DNA from: Clostridia bacterium
GTDB lineage: Bacteria > Bacillota > Clostridia > Oscillospirales > Ruminococcaceae
Assembly (NCBI GenBank): GCA_021152595.1
Contig: JAGKVC010000142.1
Location: 1 to 9,123 of the forward strand
DNA: 9,123 bases
Reading direction: 5' to 3'
Below the pieces are notes generated by a model. That model was not told the origin of the DNA. It searched no databases and worked only from the letters and a program-made list of their open reading frames with translations. A program made the position numbers and the translations under genes. Below are positions 1-5,431 of this stretch, one piece after another (position 1 is the first letter of the stretch; each line of letters starts with the position of its first letter).

Positions 1-572
1 TCATGGAGAGCCAGACCGACGATTATGACGATCTTGTGCCGGAGGATTCCGCCGATGCGATCAGCGCCTGTGCCGCTGCCGGTATGGTTGCACGATTTGA
101 GAATCTGGAGCGCGTGCTGCTTTACCGTCTGCGGACGGCGACGATTGAGGAGATCGCCGCGCTGCCCGATGTCGGGCACGGACTCGAAAACAAGATCCTC
201 TCCGCGCGCAATGAAACCTCGCTCGAATCCATGCTGCTGGCAATCAAGAGCAAGCGCTATCCGATGGCGCGGCTGCGCAGAATCCTGCTCGATCTGCTGA
301 TCGGTATCAAACCGGAGGATACCGACAATCCGCCGCCCTACGGCAGAATCCTTGCACTCTCCGAGCGCGGCAGGGATATCCTTTCTGCGGCAAAGCAGGC
401 AGGCACGACGCTTCCGTTTGCGACCTCGCTTGCAAAGCTCTCGGAGCTTGGCGGCGAATGCAGAAAATGTGCAGAGCTGGAGGCGCGCGCGACTGCGATC
501 TACGGACTTGCACAGCGCAATATCAGCCCTGCCGATGCCGATTACAAGCAGATGATCGGCATGGTGAAATAA
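1..572 (+). CDS. tmcAL: tRNA(Met) cytidine acetate ligase, C-terminal part (5' end outside window)
   Basis: TmcAL (YlbM, formerly DUF795/UPF0348) activates acetate with ATP and acetylates the wobble cytidine of elongator tRNA(Met) to ac4C in the cytosol. The visible part, about 190 residues, is the C-terminal half of a protein usually near 400 residues. The first in-frame ATG is at base 3, but the family needs an N-terminal nucleotidyltransferase domain, so the gene almost certainly starts upstream. The recognisable block lies around residues 55-105 counted from that ATG: a 'LPDVGHGLENKIL' segment followed by 'KSKRYPMARLRRIL' and 'LIGI', the conserved C-terminal signature of this family. The frame ends at TAA 570-572. 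The catalytic ATP-binding motifs are outside the window and cannot be checked. A 6-bp dyad (582-587/593-598) follows but has no T-tract, so termination here is unclear. The family assignment is from recalled motif similarity. Confidence 0.85.
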   Translation, partial: MESQTDDYDDLVPEDSADAISACAAAGMVARFENLERVLLYRLRTATIEEIAALPDVGHGLENKILSARNETSLESMLLAIKSKRYPMARLRRILLDLLIGIKPEDTDNPPPYGRILALSERGRDILSAAKQAGTTLPFATSLAKLSELGGECRKCAELEARATAIYGLAQRNISPADADYKQMIGMVK

Positions 573-630
573 TCATTTCCGAATACCTTTCCGGTATTGT
601 GCTGCGAAGGAAAATCGGCGTTTCATGTCA

Positions 631-638
631 AAAGGAGA
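631..638 (+). promoter_or_regulatory. Ribosome binding site deciding the start at 645
   Basis: AAAGGAGA lies 6 bases before ATG 645. This strong Shine-Dalgarno match is the reason to prefer this ATG over the upstream in-frame start at 597. Confidence 0.75.
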
Positions 639-644
639 AATAAT

Positions 645-1151
645 ATGGGCTCAACAGCACAGATACTTCGCCCGCAAAAGACTGCAATGACCGAGGAGGA
701 GCGTGTGGCTGAATTCTTGGAGATCATCGCGCCGCTCGGGTTTGAAACAAGTGTCGAAAAGTATGACTGGTCTGTTTATATGCGTCCCGCAGACGATTTT
801 GATAAGGGTGTCCGTGTATGGGTGGATCCGGAAGACTACCCGATATATAAGATCAACGGAGTTGATTACTATCGTGAGGTATTTTATGATTTCATTTGGG
901 ACGATAAACGTCACGGTCCCGAAAGTATGAATTCAGATATGATACTTGCGATAACTGCTGAATATATGAAAAAATATCCCGATGCACTGTTTCAATTTGA
1001 ATGGAGTGATGATGATAATATGTTTCTTGATAAAAGTGATATAGACACCGTCAATTCACAGCCTTTTGTACCGTATTGGTTCGGGAATTTTAAGTCACAT
1101 CTCAGATCCGCAAGATTGAATCAATCCTGGGACGACTGGACGTTAGCATGA
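645..1151 (+). CDS. Hypothetical acidic protein, AT-rich orphan
   Basis: I do not recognise this 168-residue protein. The start at 645 is chosen because AAAGGAGA (631-638) sits 6 bases upstream; a further in-frame start at 597 lacks such a site. The protein is acidic and rich in aromatic residues (W, Y, F), has no signal peptide, membrane segment or cysteine cluster, and is probably a soluble globular protein. The second half has a 'YMKKYPDALFQFEW' segment followed by 'DKSDI' and an aromatic-rich C terminus. This layout recalls small immunity-type or SMI1-like proteins in polymorphic toxin loci, but no toxin gene is visible next to it and the resemblance is weak. Roughly from base 830 on, the DNA is clearly richer in A+T (many AAA, GAT, ATA codons) than the flanking genes, which suggests recent acquisition. 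Real gene: likely. Function: unknown. Confidence 0.7.
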   Translation: MGSTAQILRPQKTAMTEEERVAEFLEIIAPLGFETSVEKYDWSVYMRPADDFDKGVRVWVDPEDYPIYKINGVDYYREVFYDFIWDDKRHGPESMNSDMILAITAEYMKKYPDALFQFEWSDDDNMFLDKSDIDTVNSQPFVPYWFGNFKSHLRSARLNQSWDDWTLA

Positions 1152-1209
1152 TCAGAAACTGCAAATTTTGATTTCTGAAACGGATAAATAACGAAAGGAA
1201 TGGTGCAAT

Positions 1210-1686
1210 ATGCCTGAATGCCCGTCCTGCGGCGCACAATACAGCGGCGGCTCCTGCCCCTACTGCGCCCGTACCGTCAAAGACGGAAACAGCTACATCG
1301 AACCGAAGGAATATGACAGAAGCGGAAGCCGCCGTCAGCGCCGGTACGGCGATCTGGGATTTTATTCCTATGACGACGAACCGCAGGTTACGCATCCGCC
1401 GGTGACCGATGTCCCGACGCACGGCTATATGAAAGGAACGCCCGAAAGCGGCTCGAATCCCATGCTTTCCCGTCTCAGGACGTATAACGAGGAGGCCGGA
1501 CCGCTGAAAACGACGCTCGCAATCCTCTCGCCGAAGGCTTCCGAACAAATGGCACGGCAGCATGATTATCAGCATGACTACCGCTTCGGCTACCGCAGGC
1601 CCGTCACGGCAAAATCCGTGCTGGGATGCCTCATTTCGGTCGCGGCGATCGTTGCTGTGATTGTGTTCCTTGTCAAGCTCTTCTGA
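1210..1686 (+). CDS. Zinc-ribbon protein with C-terminal membrane anchor
   Basis: This 158-residue protein opens with a compact zinc ribbon: Cys4-x2-Cys7 and Cys16-x2-Cys19, the spacing of the small 'zinc_ribbon_2'-type domains common at the N termini of Firmicute membrane proteins. Residues about 25-135 are polar, with many Arg, Tyr, Pro and Asp, and look largely disordered; there is a short 'HDYQHDYR' near-repeat. The last 23 residues or so (136-158) form one hydrophobic segment ending in KLF. The protein should therefore be tail-anchored, with the zinc ribbon and linker in the cytosol. A GAAAGGA-like ribosome binding site (1193-1199) precedes ATG 1210. Downstream come the palindrome cluster and a terminator. 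No function can be named; ribbons of this type often mediate protein or nucleic-acid contacts. Confidence 0.8.
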   Translation: MPECPSCGAQYSGGSCPYCARTVKDGNSYIEPKEYDRSGSRRQRRYGDLGFYSYDDEPQVTHPPVTDVPTHGYMKGTPESGSNPMLSRLRTYNEEAGPLKTTLAILSPKASEQMARQHDYQHDYRFGYRRPVTAKSVLGCLISVAAIVAVIVFLVKLF

Positions 1687-1742
1687 TTGATAGGAGTGGG
1701 CATTCGGGGGGATTGTTTTTCATCCGGCGATGTCAATATAAA

Positions 1743-1817
1743 AGTTTCGCTCAAGCCTTTTCAAAGGCTTGCAGGTCGAGGGCAGCGCCCTCGTCGAGCT
1801 CCGCAGAGCTCGAAACT
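1743..1817. repeat. Cloverleaf-forming palindromic element (REP-like)
   Basis: This non-coding stretch is a nested set of inverted repeats. Outer arms AGTTTCG (1743-1749) and CGAAACT (1811-1817) enclose three hairpins. Hairpin I has 9-bp arms 1752-1760/1763-1771 with a 2-base gap. Hairpin II has 7-bp arms 1777-1783/1787-1793 with loop AGC. Hairpin III has arms 1794-1801/1806-1813 with loop CGCA; its outer 3 bp compete with the outer stem, leaving at least 5 bp when both form. The result is a four-way, tRNA-shaped fold of 75 bases, but without T-loop or other tRNA consensus bases. From experience, intergenic palindromes of this style occur in several copies in Ruminococcus-type genomes, so a dispersed REP/MITE-like repeat is the likeliest reading; only one copy is present here. 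Confidence 0.65.
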
Positions 1818-1844
1818 CCCCCGGCGTTCAAGAGCTCAGGGGCT

Positions 1845-1869
1845 TGGGCACCTGCGATAGAGGTGCCCA
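1845..1869. repeat. Strong hairpin with 7-base loop
   Basis: TGGGCACCT (1845-1853) pairs perfectly with AGGTGCCCA (1861-1869) around a 7-base loop, GCGATAG. It lies between the cloverleaf element and the terminator and has no T-tract of its own. It may belong to the same repeat element or form part of the 3' untranslated structure of the preceding gene. Confidence 0.55.
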
Positions 1870-1880
1870 TTCTGAATAGC

Positions 1881-1908
1881 ATCCGCGAAGCGGATTCCTC
1901 TTTTTATT
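1881..1908 (+). terminator. Intrinsic terminator
   Basis: ATCCGC (1881-1886) and GCGGAT (1890-1895) form a short GC-rich stem around GAA, followed at once by the T-rich tract TTCCTCTTTTTATTT. It is oriented to end plus-strand transcription coming from the zinc-ribbon gene at 1210-1686 and to insulate the next gene. The stem is only 6 bp, so its strength is moderate. Confidence 0.65.
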
Positions 1909-1964
1909 TGTGAATTCCCTGCTTGAGCCACTCCCTGATTGACCCCATAAATACGGAGATTTCT

Positions 1965-2588
1965 ATGATCGAATTTACCACAGTCGAAGCGCCCTGTGAG
2001 GGCAGCATCACCGAAAAACGCTCGGAGTTCATTGCGCAGCTCTTCCCTGCAAAAACTGCGGAGGAATGCACGCAGATCATCGAGGCGGTGAAGGCAAAGC
2101 ATCACAAGGCGCGGCACAATGTCTGGGCATACCGCCTGCGTGAGGGCGGCGTTACGCGATACAGCGACGACGGCGAGCCGCAGGGTACAGGCGGCATTCC
2201 CGTTCTGAATGTTTTGCAGAAATCAGAGCTGGAGGACGTCTGCTGCGTCGTGACGCGCTATTTCGGCGGCGTGCTGCTCGGCGCGCCCGGGCTGACAAGA
2301 GCCTATTCCTCCTCTGCGGCAGAATCCGTCAAAAGCGCGAAGCTGCTGCATTTCTGTGAGGCATACCGCATCCGGTATGTCATTGATTATACCAATTACG
2401 GCAAGGTCAGCTATCTGCTGCCGGAGTTTGAGACTGTCGATGCAGGCAGCGATTTCGGCGAAAAGGTCACGCTGCTCTTTGATATCAAAACATCACTGTA
2501 TCCGGCGCTCGAAGCAAAGCTCACGGAGACCTTCAACGGCAGACCGGCGCTGGAGCAGCTCGAAACACATTTTGTCAGCTTCCCGTGA
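1965..2588 (+). CDS. yigZ: YigZ/IMPACT family protein (UPF0029 + DUF1949)
   Basis: This 207-residue protein matches the YigZ (B. subtilis YvyE) family in length and motifs. The N-terminal UPF0029/IMPACT domain covers roughly residues 5-115 and contains 'RYSDDGEPQGTGGIP' and 'VVTRYFGGVLLGAPGL', the family's most conserved blocks. Residues about 125-190 fit the C-terminal DUF1949 ferredoxin-like domain. The eukaryotic relative IMPACT/Yih1 binds Gcn1 and restrains Gcn2; the bacterial proteins are thought to bind RNA or ribosome-related targets, but their reaction is not established. ATG 1965 is preferred to an upstream in-frame TTG (1923) because GGAGA (1955-1959) sits 5 bases before it and family members start with a similar short leader before the conserved region. 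The stop overlaps the ribosome binding site of the next gene, so the two are probably co-transcribed. Confidence 0.92.
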   Translation: MIEFTTVEAPCEGSITEKRSEFIAQLFPAKTAEECTQIIEAVKAKHHKARHNVWAYRLREGGVTRYSDDGEPQGTGGIPVLNVLQKSELEDVCCVVTRYFGGVLLGAPGLTRAYSSSAAESVKSAKLLHFCEAYRIRYVIDYTNYGKVSYLLPEFETVDAGSDFGEKVTLLFDIKTSLYPALEAKLTETFNGRPALEQLETHFVSFP

Positions 2589-2596
2589 GGTGCTGT

Positions 2597-3079
2597 ATGC
2601 GGATCTCATTTGATCTTGATGATACGCTGTTCGTGGCGGAAGCGGACGGCTTTTCACTGGAGCCTGAACTGAAATTTCCGCTGAACCGCATCTATAAAGA
2701 ACGTCTGCGCGCCGGAACCGTCCGCCTGATGCAGCAGCTCCGGGAACTGGGCTGCGAAATCTGGGTGTATACGACTTCGTTCCGGTCGCCGTTTTATATC
2801 CGCTCGCTGTTCTGGTGCTACGGCATCCGCATTGATGAGATCGTCAACGGTGCGCGCCATGAGAAAGAGGTGCAGGCGGATCACAACGAGCCGATGCCTT
2901 CGAAATATCCGGCGCATTACCGGATTGATCTGCATGTCGATGATGACAGATCCGTGCTTGCAAACGGGCAGTATTACGGCTTCCGCGTGTTTCTGATCGG
3001 TCCGCCGGACGAGAGCTGGGCGGAGAAGATTTTACAGGATGTGCAGAAACTCATGCAAAAAAATAATAGGCATATCTGA
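2597..3079 (+). CDS. Small HAD-superfamily hydrolase-like protein
   Basis: This 160-residue protein carries the haloacid dehalogenase fold signatures. Motif I is 'FDLDDT', with nucleophile Asp6 and general acid Asp8. Motif II is the 'YTTS' strand end (Thr59/Thr60). A lysine near residue 103 fits motif III, and the acidic cluster Asp115-117 ('HVDDD') is motif IV, which binds Mg2+. The catalytic set is therefore complete, and phosphohydrolase activity in the cytosol is expected; the substrate cannot be told. Only a short insert separates motifs I and II, so it has a minimal or small cap. ATG 2597 is chosen with the ribosome binding site GTGAGG (2585-2590), which overlaps the preceding TGA, implying translational coupling with the YigZ-like gene. 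An in-frame GTG at 2585 would add only four residues and lacks a site. Confidence 0.85.
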   Translation: MRISFDLDDTLFVAEADGFSLEPELKFPLNRIYKERLRAGTVRLMQQLRELGCEIWVYTTSFRSPFYIRSLFWCYGIRIDEIVNGARHEKEVQADHNEPMPSKYPAHYRIDLHVDDDRSVLANGQYYGFRVFLIGPPDESWAEKILQDVQKLMQKNNRHI

Positions 3080-3102
3080 AATCGGAAAAGGAGCGTGATT
3101 CT

Positions 3103-4002
3103 GTGGCTGAGAAAACATGTGCTGTCTGCGGCAATCCGTATAAAGGCATCGGGAGCATCTGCAAAGACGGCTCCTATTGCGAAGCATGCAGTAAAAAGCT
3201 GCGGCTTGTGTGCCGTGAGGACGATGCAGAATTCATGTCTGCGTCAAAGATTCGTGAAATGCTGAATCGGTACGCTTCGGAAATTGAGGCATACGATACT
3301 GTGCAGAAGCCGGAAACCTGTCCGCTCTGCGGTAAAAAGCTGCCGAAACTGCTGAATCTTCGGATGCTGGATACCTATATCTGCGATGATTGCGGAAATC
3401 GTGCTGCTGAGATGCTGCATACGAGCTATAATGCGGTCGGATATAAGTGCTTTTCGGAGATTGCGCCGCTGTTCTCGCAGGCTGTAGTACAGGGCGGCAA
3501 AGAGGACGCATCCGGTACGTTTCATGATGCAGATGCACTGCGTATTGTTTATCCTCTGATCCGGACACTGCGGCAGAGTCCGGAATTCGGCTATGATGTT
3601 GATTACATTGATCCGCTTGATTCACTCAGTGATGCGGAACTCAGAGCGGCAGAGGGACTTGCTGCGCAGCGGAGAGAAGCCCTGAAAACGCAGTATGGAG
3701 AACATAAAGCGCTGTTTGAGGTCGATGATATTGCAAAACTCTATCATGAAAGCAAGGGACGCCGCGGCTACTATAATGAATACCGCATCGGAGGCAGGGT
3801 GCTGTTTGGATGCATAAACCGCAAGGATACGGCGGCAGTCACCAGAGCAGATGGCACGCAGTCATTCTGTATCAAAAAGCTCGGAGACAGCAGAGAATAC
3901 AGCAATGATCTCAAAGAGGTGAAAGAGGGCGCAGAGGGCGGACTCTTCATCGAAGGTACTGTTTCCTGTATCTATCCGGGCGATATTCTGCTGATTGACT
4001 GA
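3103..4002 (+). CDS. Double zinc-ribbon (DUF4428-like) protein with EF-Tu domain II-like C terminus
   Basis: This 299-residue protein starts with GTG; AAAGGAG (3087-3093) is 9 bases upstream. The N terminus holds a DUF4428-like zinc ribbon: Cys6-x2-Cys9, Cys20, then 'KDGSYCEAC' with Cys26-x2-Cys29. A second CxxC pair set follows, Cys73-x2-Cys76 and Cys94-x2-Cys97. The middle (about 100-205) is helical and polar. The C-terminal 95 residues or so read like an EF-Tu domain II beta-barrel: 'FEVDDI', a GR-rich turn, 'IGGRVLFG', a charged turn, then 'LKEVKEGAEGGLFIEG' and a final 'IYPGDILL'. That is the order of strands and glycine/GD turns seen in translation GTPases, but no GTPase domain is present. 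The next gene is a shorter relative 18 bases downstream. Soluble; possibly a nucleic-acid or protein-binding adaptor. The barrel call is inference from pattern, and the exact function is unknown. Confidence 0.75.
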   Translation: MAEKTCAVCGNPYKGIGSICKDGSYCEACSKKLRLVCREDDAEFMSASKIREMLNRYASEIEAYDTVQKPETCPLCGKKLPKLLNLRMLDTYICDDCGNRAAEMLHTSYNAVGYKCFSEIAPLFSQAVVQGGKEDASGTFHDADALRIVYPLIRTLRQSPEFGYDVDYIDPLDSLSDAELRAAEGLAAQRREALKTQYGEHKALFEVDDIAKLYHESKGRRGYYNEYRIGGRVLFGCINRKDTAAVTRADGTQSFCIKKLGDSREYSNDLKEVKEGAEGGLFIEGTVSCIYPGDILLID

Positions 4003-4020
4003 GCGAAAGGAGTGCGGTAT

Positions 4021-4596
4021 ATGGCAAACAAAACGATTGAGAGCGGATTCTGTGCGCTGTGCGGACGTGCGCTGCTTTCACCGGAAGGTATCTGCACACT
4101 CAGCGACGGCAATCAGGTTTGCAGCAAATGCATCCGCAGACTGCGTGTGATGCTTCCGCTGATAGTCTCAGCAGACAGCAACGGAATCATAACGCTCCGG
4201 AATGACACGATGCAGAAACTGAACCTCGCGGAAGCAGAGCAGAAAATGCAGAATGTGATAGCTTATACAGAGAAACTGCGTGCGAATTATCAGAATGCGA
4301 ATGCTGTGTTTACGGTGGATCAGGTGCAGTCGGAAAAAGGCGGATTTATGAAACCGCCGATCTATTACGCGACCGGCAGTGTGATCTACGGATATTTTGA
4401 TCCTTCGGATCAGGTACAGCTGAAGCATGGCGGCAATGTATTTGATCTGGAACTGGAGAATGTATTGAAAATCGGAAGTATCGGTGCCCGCATCGGAAAC
4501 AACACGGTGCAGGGAATCGGCGGGACGCAGTGTGTGCTGCAATTCAGCGGCAAAGGCATCGAATGCGCCCCCGGCGATCTGATTGTCAGGAGATGA
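4021..4596 (+). CDS. Single zinc-ribbon protein with EF-Tu domain II-like C terminus, relative of upstream gene
   Basis: This 191-residue protein has one DUF4428-like ribbon: Cys11-x2-Cys14, Cys25, then 'SDGNQVCSKC' with Cys34-x2-Cys37. A short helical linker (about 65-92) leads to a C-terminal segment laid out like that of the preceding protein: 'FTVDQV', 'ATGSVIYGYFDPSDQV', 'LKIGSIGARIG' and a closing 'CAPGDLIV'. It lacks the second ribbon and most of the central region of its neighbour, so it looks like a shortened or ancestral paralogue. ATG 4021 is preferred over in-frame GTG 4012 because AAAGGAG (4006-4012) lies 8 bases upstream. With 18 bases between them, the two genes are almost certainly one transcript. 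Function unknown; the EF-Tu domain II likeness is inference. Confidence 0.75.
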   Translation: MANKTIESGFCALCGRALLSPEGICTLSDGNQVCSKCIRRLRVMLPLIVSADSNGIITLRNDTMQKLNLAEAEQKMQNVIAYTEKLRANYQNANAVFTVDQVQSEKGGFMKPPIYYATGSVIYGYFDPSDQVQLKHGGNVFDLELENVLKIGSIGARIGNNTVQGIGGTQCVLQFSGKGIECAPGDLIVRR

Positions 4597-4701
4597 AAAG
4601 GAATCCCAGAATCACGGGGATTCTGCCGGAACCTTAGCGGAATCTTAGTGAATATTAAGAAAATCGGGCTGCATTCTTTCTGATCTTTAAGACGATCTGT
4701 C
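4597..4701. other. Gene-free regulatory stretch with tandem 11-bp repeats
   Basis: No gene fits between 4597 and 4803. In the first half, CGGAACCTTAG (4627-4637) and CGGAATCTTAG (4638-4648) are adjacent direct repeats with 10 of 11 bases identical, followed in phase by a degenerate third copy, TGAATATTAAG (4649-4659). A 7-bp inverted repeat (4601-4607/4617-4623) just after the preceding stop has no T-tract. The 11-bp period, about one helical turn, resembles operators of OmpR/PhoB-type response regulators; no regulator is identifiable here. Confidence 0.45.
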
Positions 4702-4730
4702 TTGACATTCAGGTGCGTTTCTGGTATAGT
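4702..4730 (+). promoter_or_regulatory. Sigma-A promoter of the tandem paralogue operon
   Basis: A perfect -35 TTGACA (4702-4707) is followed after exactly 17 bases by the -10 TATAGT (4725-4730), preceded by an extended -10 TG (4722-4723). Transcription should start near 4736-4737. This is the strongest housekeeping promoter in the window and points to vegetative, high-level expression of the two genes at 4804-6025. A small dyad, AAGAC (4689-4693)/GTCTT (4699-4703), overlaps the -35 and could be an operator. Confidence 0.88.
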
Positions 4731-4733
4731 AAT

Positions 4734-4780
4734 AGCTGTAAGGCGGCAGCCCTGATGCCGCTTTGCAGCTTTATTATTTT
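4734..4780 (+). promoter_or_regulatory. 5'-end hairpin with T-rich tail (leader stem-loop or attenuator)
   Basis: Bases 4734-4748 pair with 4756-4770 as a continuous 15-bp stem (two G-U pairs) around a 7-base loop, followed by TTATTATTTT (4771-4780). The predicted transcription start lies inside the first arm, so nearly the whole hairpin would be the first thing transcribed. In shape it is an intrinsic terminator; in position it resembles a 5' stabilising stem-loop. The ribosome binding site of the next gene (about 4788-4793) lies just beyond it. Confidence 0.6.
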
Positions 4781-4803
4781 GGGTGAAAGAAGGTAATCCG
4801 ACA

Positions 4804-5412
4804 ATGGCAAACTACTACATGGGCAACTGGCACGGCCATCAGTTCATCATCGAGAATGAACTGGCAGAGAGATTGATCGTGGATAACACGGTTCTCGTCG
4901 AAAACAAAAAAGGTGTTCACGTTTCTGCACTCATGACCGCGCCGATGCCCGGCATGGACGGCATGCAGATCTACACGATGCTCTTAGGCAATGACTGCGC
5001 CTGCATCGTCGGCAAGCCGCTCGAAGCGGAATACGACAAGAAAACAAAAATCTACCGCGCAGAATATAACGGGCATACAATCGAAGCGGTCAATAAGCTG
5101 AAAGCGAAAATGATGCTGGACGGCGAAGAGATCGACCGCGAGGACGAAGGGCTGCACGGTTTCTGCATTCTCGGTACGCCGCGCGATGCGGACGGAAAGC
5201 ACTTCATGGCAGTCTTTGACGGCTATACCGGTGTGCTGAAAGCAAAGGTCTCGCTCTATGCGGAGGCGGAGAATGTGATTCTCTATCCGTGCAGAAAAGA
5301 GGGCGGCGAATATATCCGGCTCTCCGGCGAGGAGTATTTTAACGAGATTGCAGAAGCAGAGGACGACGGCGCTGCCGTTATAACCGCTGTGAATACTACG
5401 ATCAATCTGTAA
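4804..5412 (+). CDS. Hypothetical protein, first of a tandem paralogous pair with internal repeat
   Basis: I cannot name this 202-residue family. The start is ATG 4804, with AAGAAGG upstream (about 4787-4793); an in-frame GTG at 4783 lies inside the leader and lacks a site. It is a soluble, beta-rich, acidic protein without signal peptide or membrane segment. Its next neighbour is a paralogue, with about 102 of 177 aligned residues identical by my count. The best-conserved blocks are 'LTAPMPG'-like (here MTAPMPG), 'CIVGKPLE', 'EYDKKTK', 'AEYNGHT', 'DADGK' and 'YAEAENV'. Within the protein, residues about 9-60 and 93-150 follow the same plan: an aromatic, N/GH, a strand, an N, then 'L-x-VD' or 'MLDG', a strand, and later P..DG. 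This suggests an internal duplication of a beta-sandwich unit. The C terminus (about 180-202) is unlike the paralogue. Expression should be high from the sigma-A promoter just upstream. Confidence 0.75.
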   Translation: MANYYMGNWHGHQFIIENELAERLIVDNTVLVENKKGVHVSALMTAPMPGMDGMQIYTMLLGNDCACIVGKPLEAEYDKKTKIYRAEYNGHTIEAVNKLKAKMMLDGEEIDREDEGLHGFCILGTPRDADGKHFMAVFDGYTGVLKAKVSLYAEAENVILYPCRKEGGEYIRLSGEEYFNEIAEAEDDGAAVITAVNTTINL

Positions 5413-5431
5413 CAGAAAAGAGGGAACAAAC

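Noticed and set aside
582..598. AATACC/GGTATT hairpin after the first gene
   Set aside because: Only 6 bp, AT-rich and without a T-tract; not a convincing terminator.
1152..1178. TCAGAAA/TTTCTGA dyad after the orphan gene
   Set aside because: AT-rich stem with a 13-base loop and no T-tract; chance or a weak structure.
1102..1575. Minus-strand open frame of 157 codons
   Set aside because: It lies opposite the zinc-ribbon gene, runs across the gap into the orphan gene, and has no recognisable motif.
1713..1742. Promoter-like pair TTGTTT / TATAAA before the cloverleaf
   Set aside because: The -35 is poor and the spacer is 18 bases; no gene follows. Kept only as a remark on a possible small RNA.
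1743..1817. tRNA gene, given the cloverleaf shape
   Set aside because: No T-loop TTC-like box, no D-loop bases, the middle stem has a 3-base loop instead of an anticodon loop, and no 3' CCA.
1923..1964. TTG start extending the YigZ-like protein by 14 residues
   Set aside because: No ribosome binding site precedes it, while ATG 1965 has GGAGA at good spacing and gives the usual family length.
4601..4623. GAATCCC/GGGATTC inverted repeat after the second zinc-ribbon gene
   Set aside because: It can form a 7-bp stem, but no T-run follows, so I do not call a terminator.
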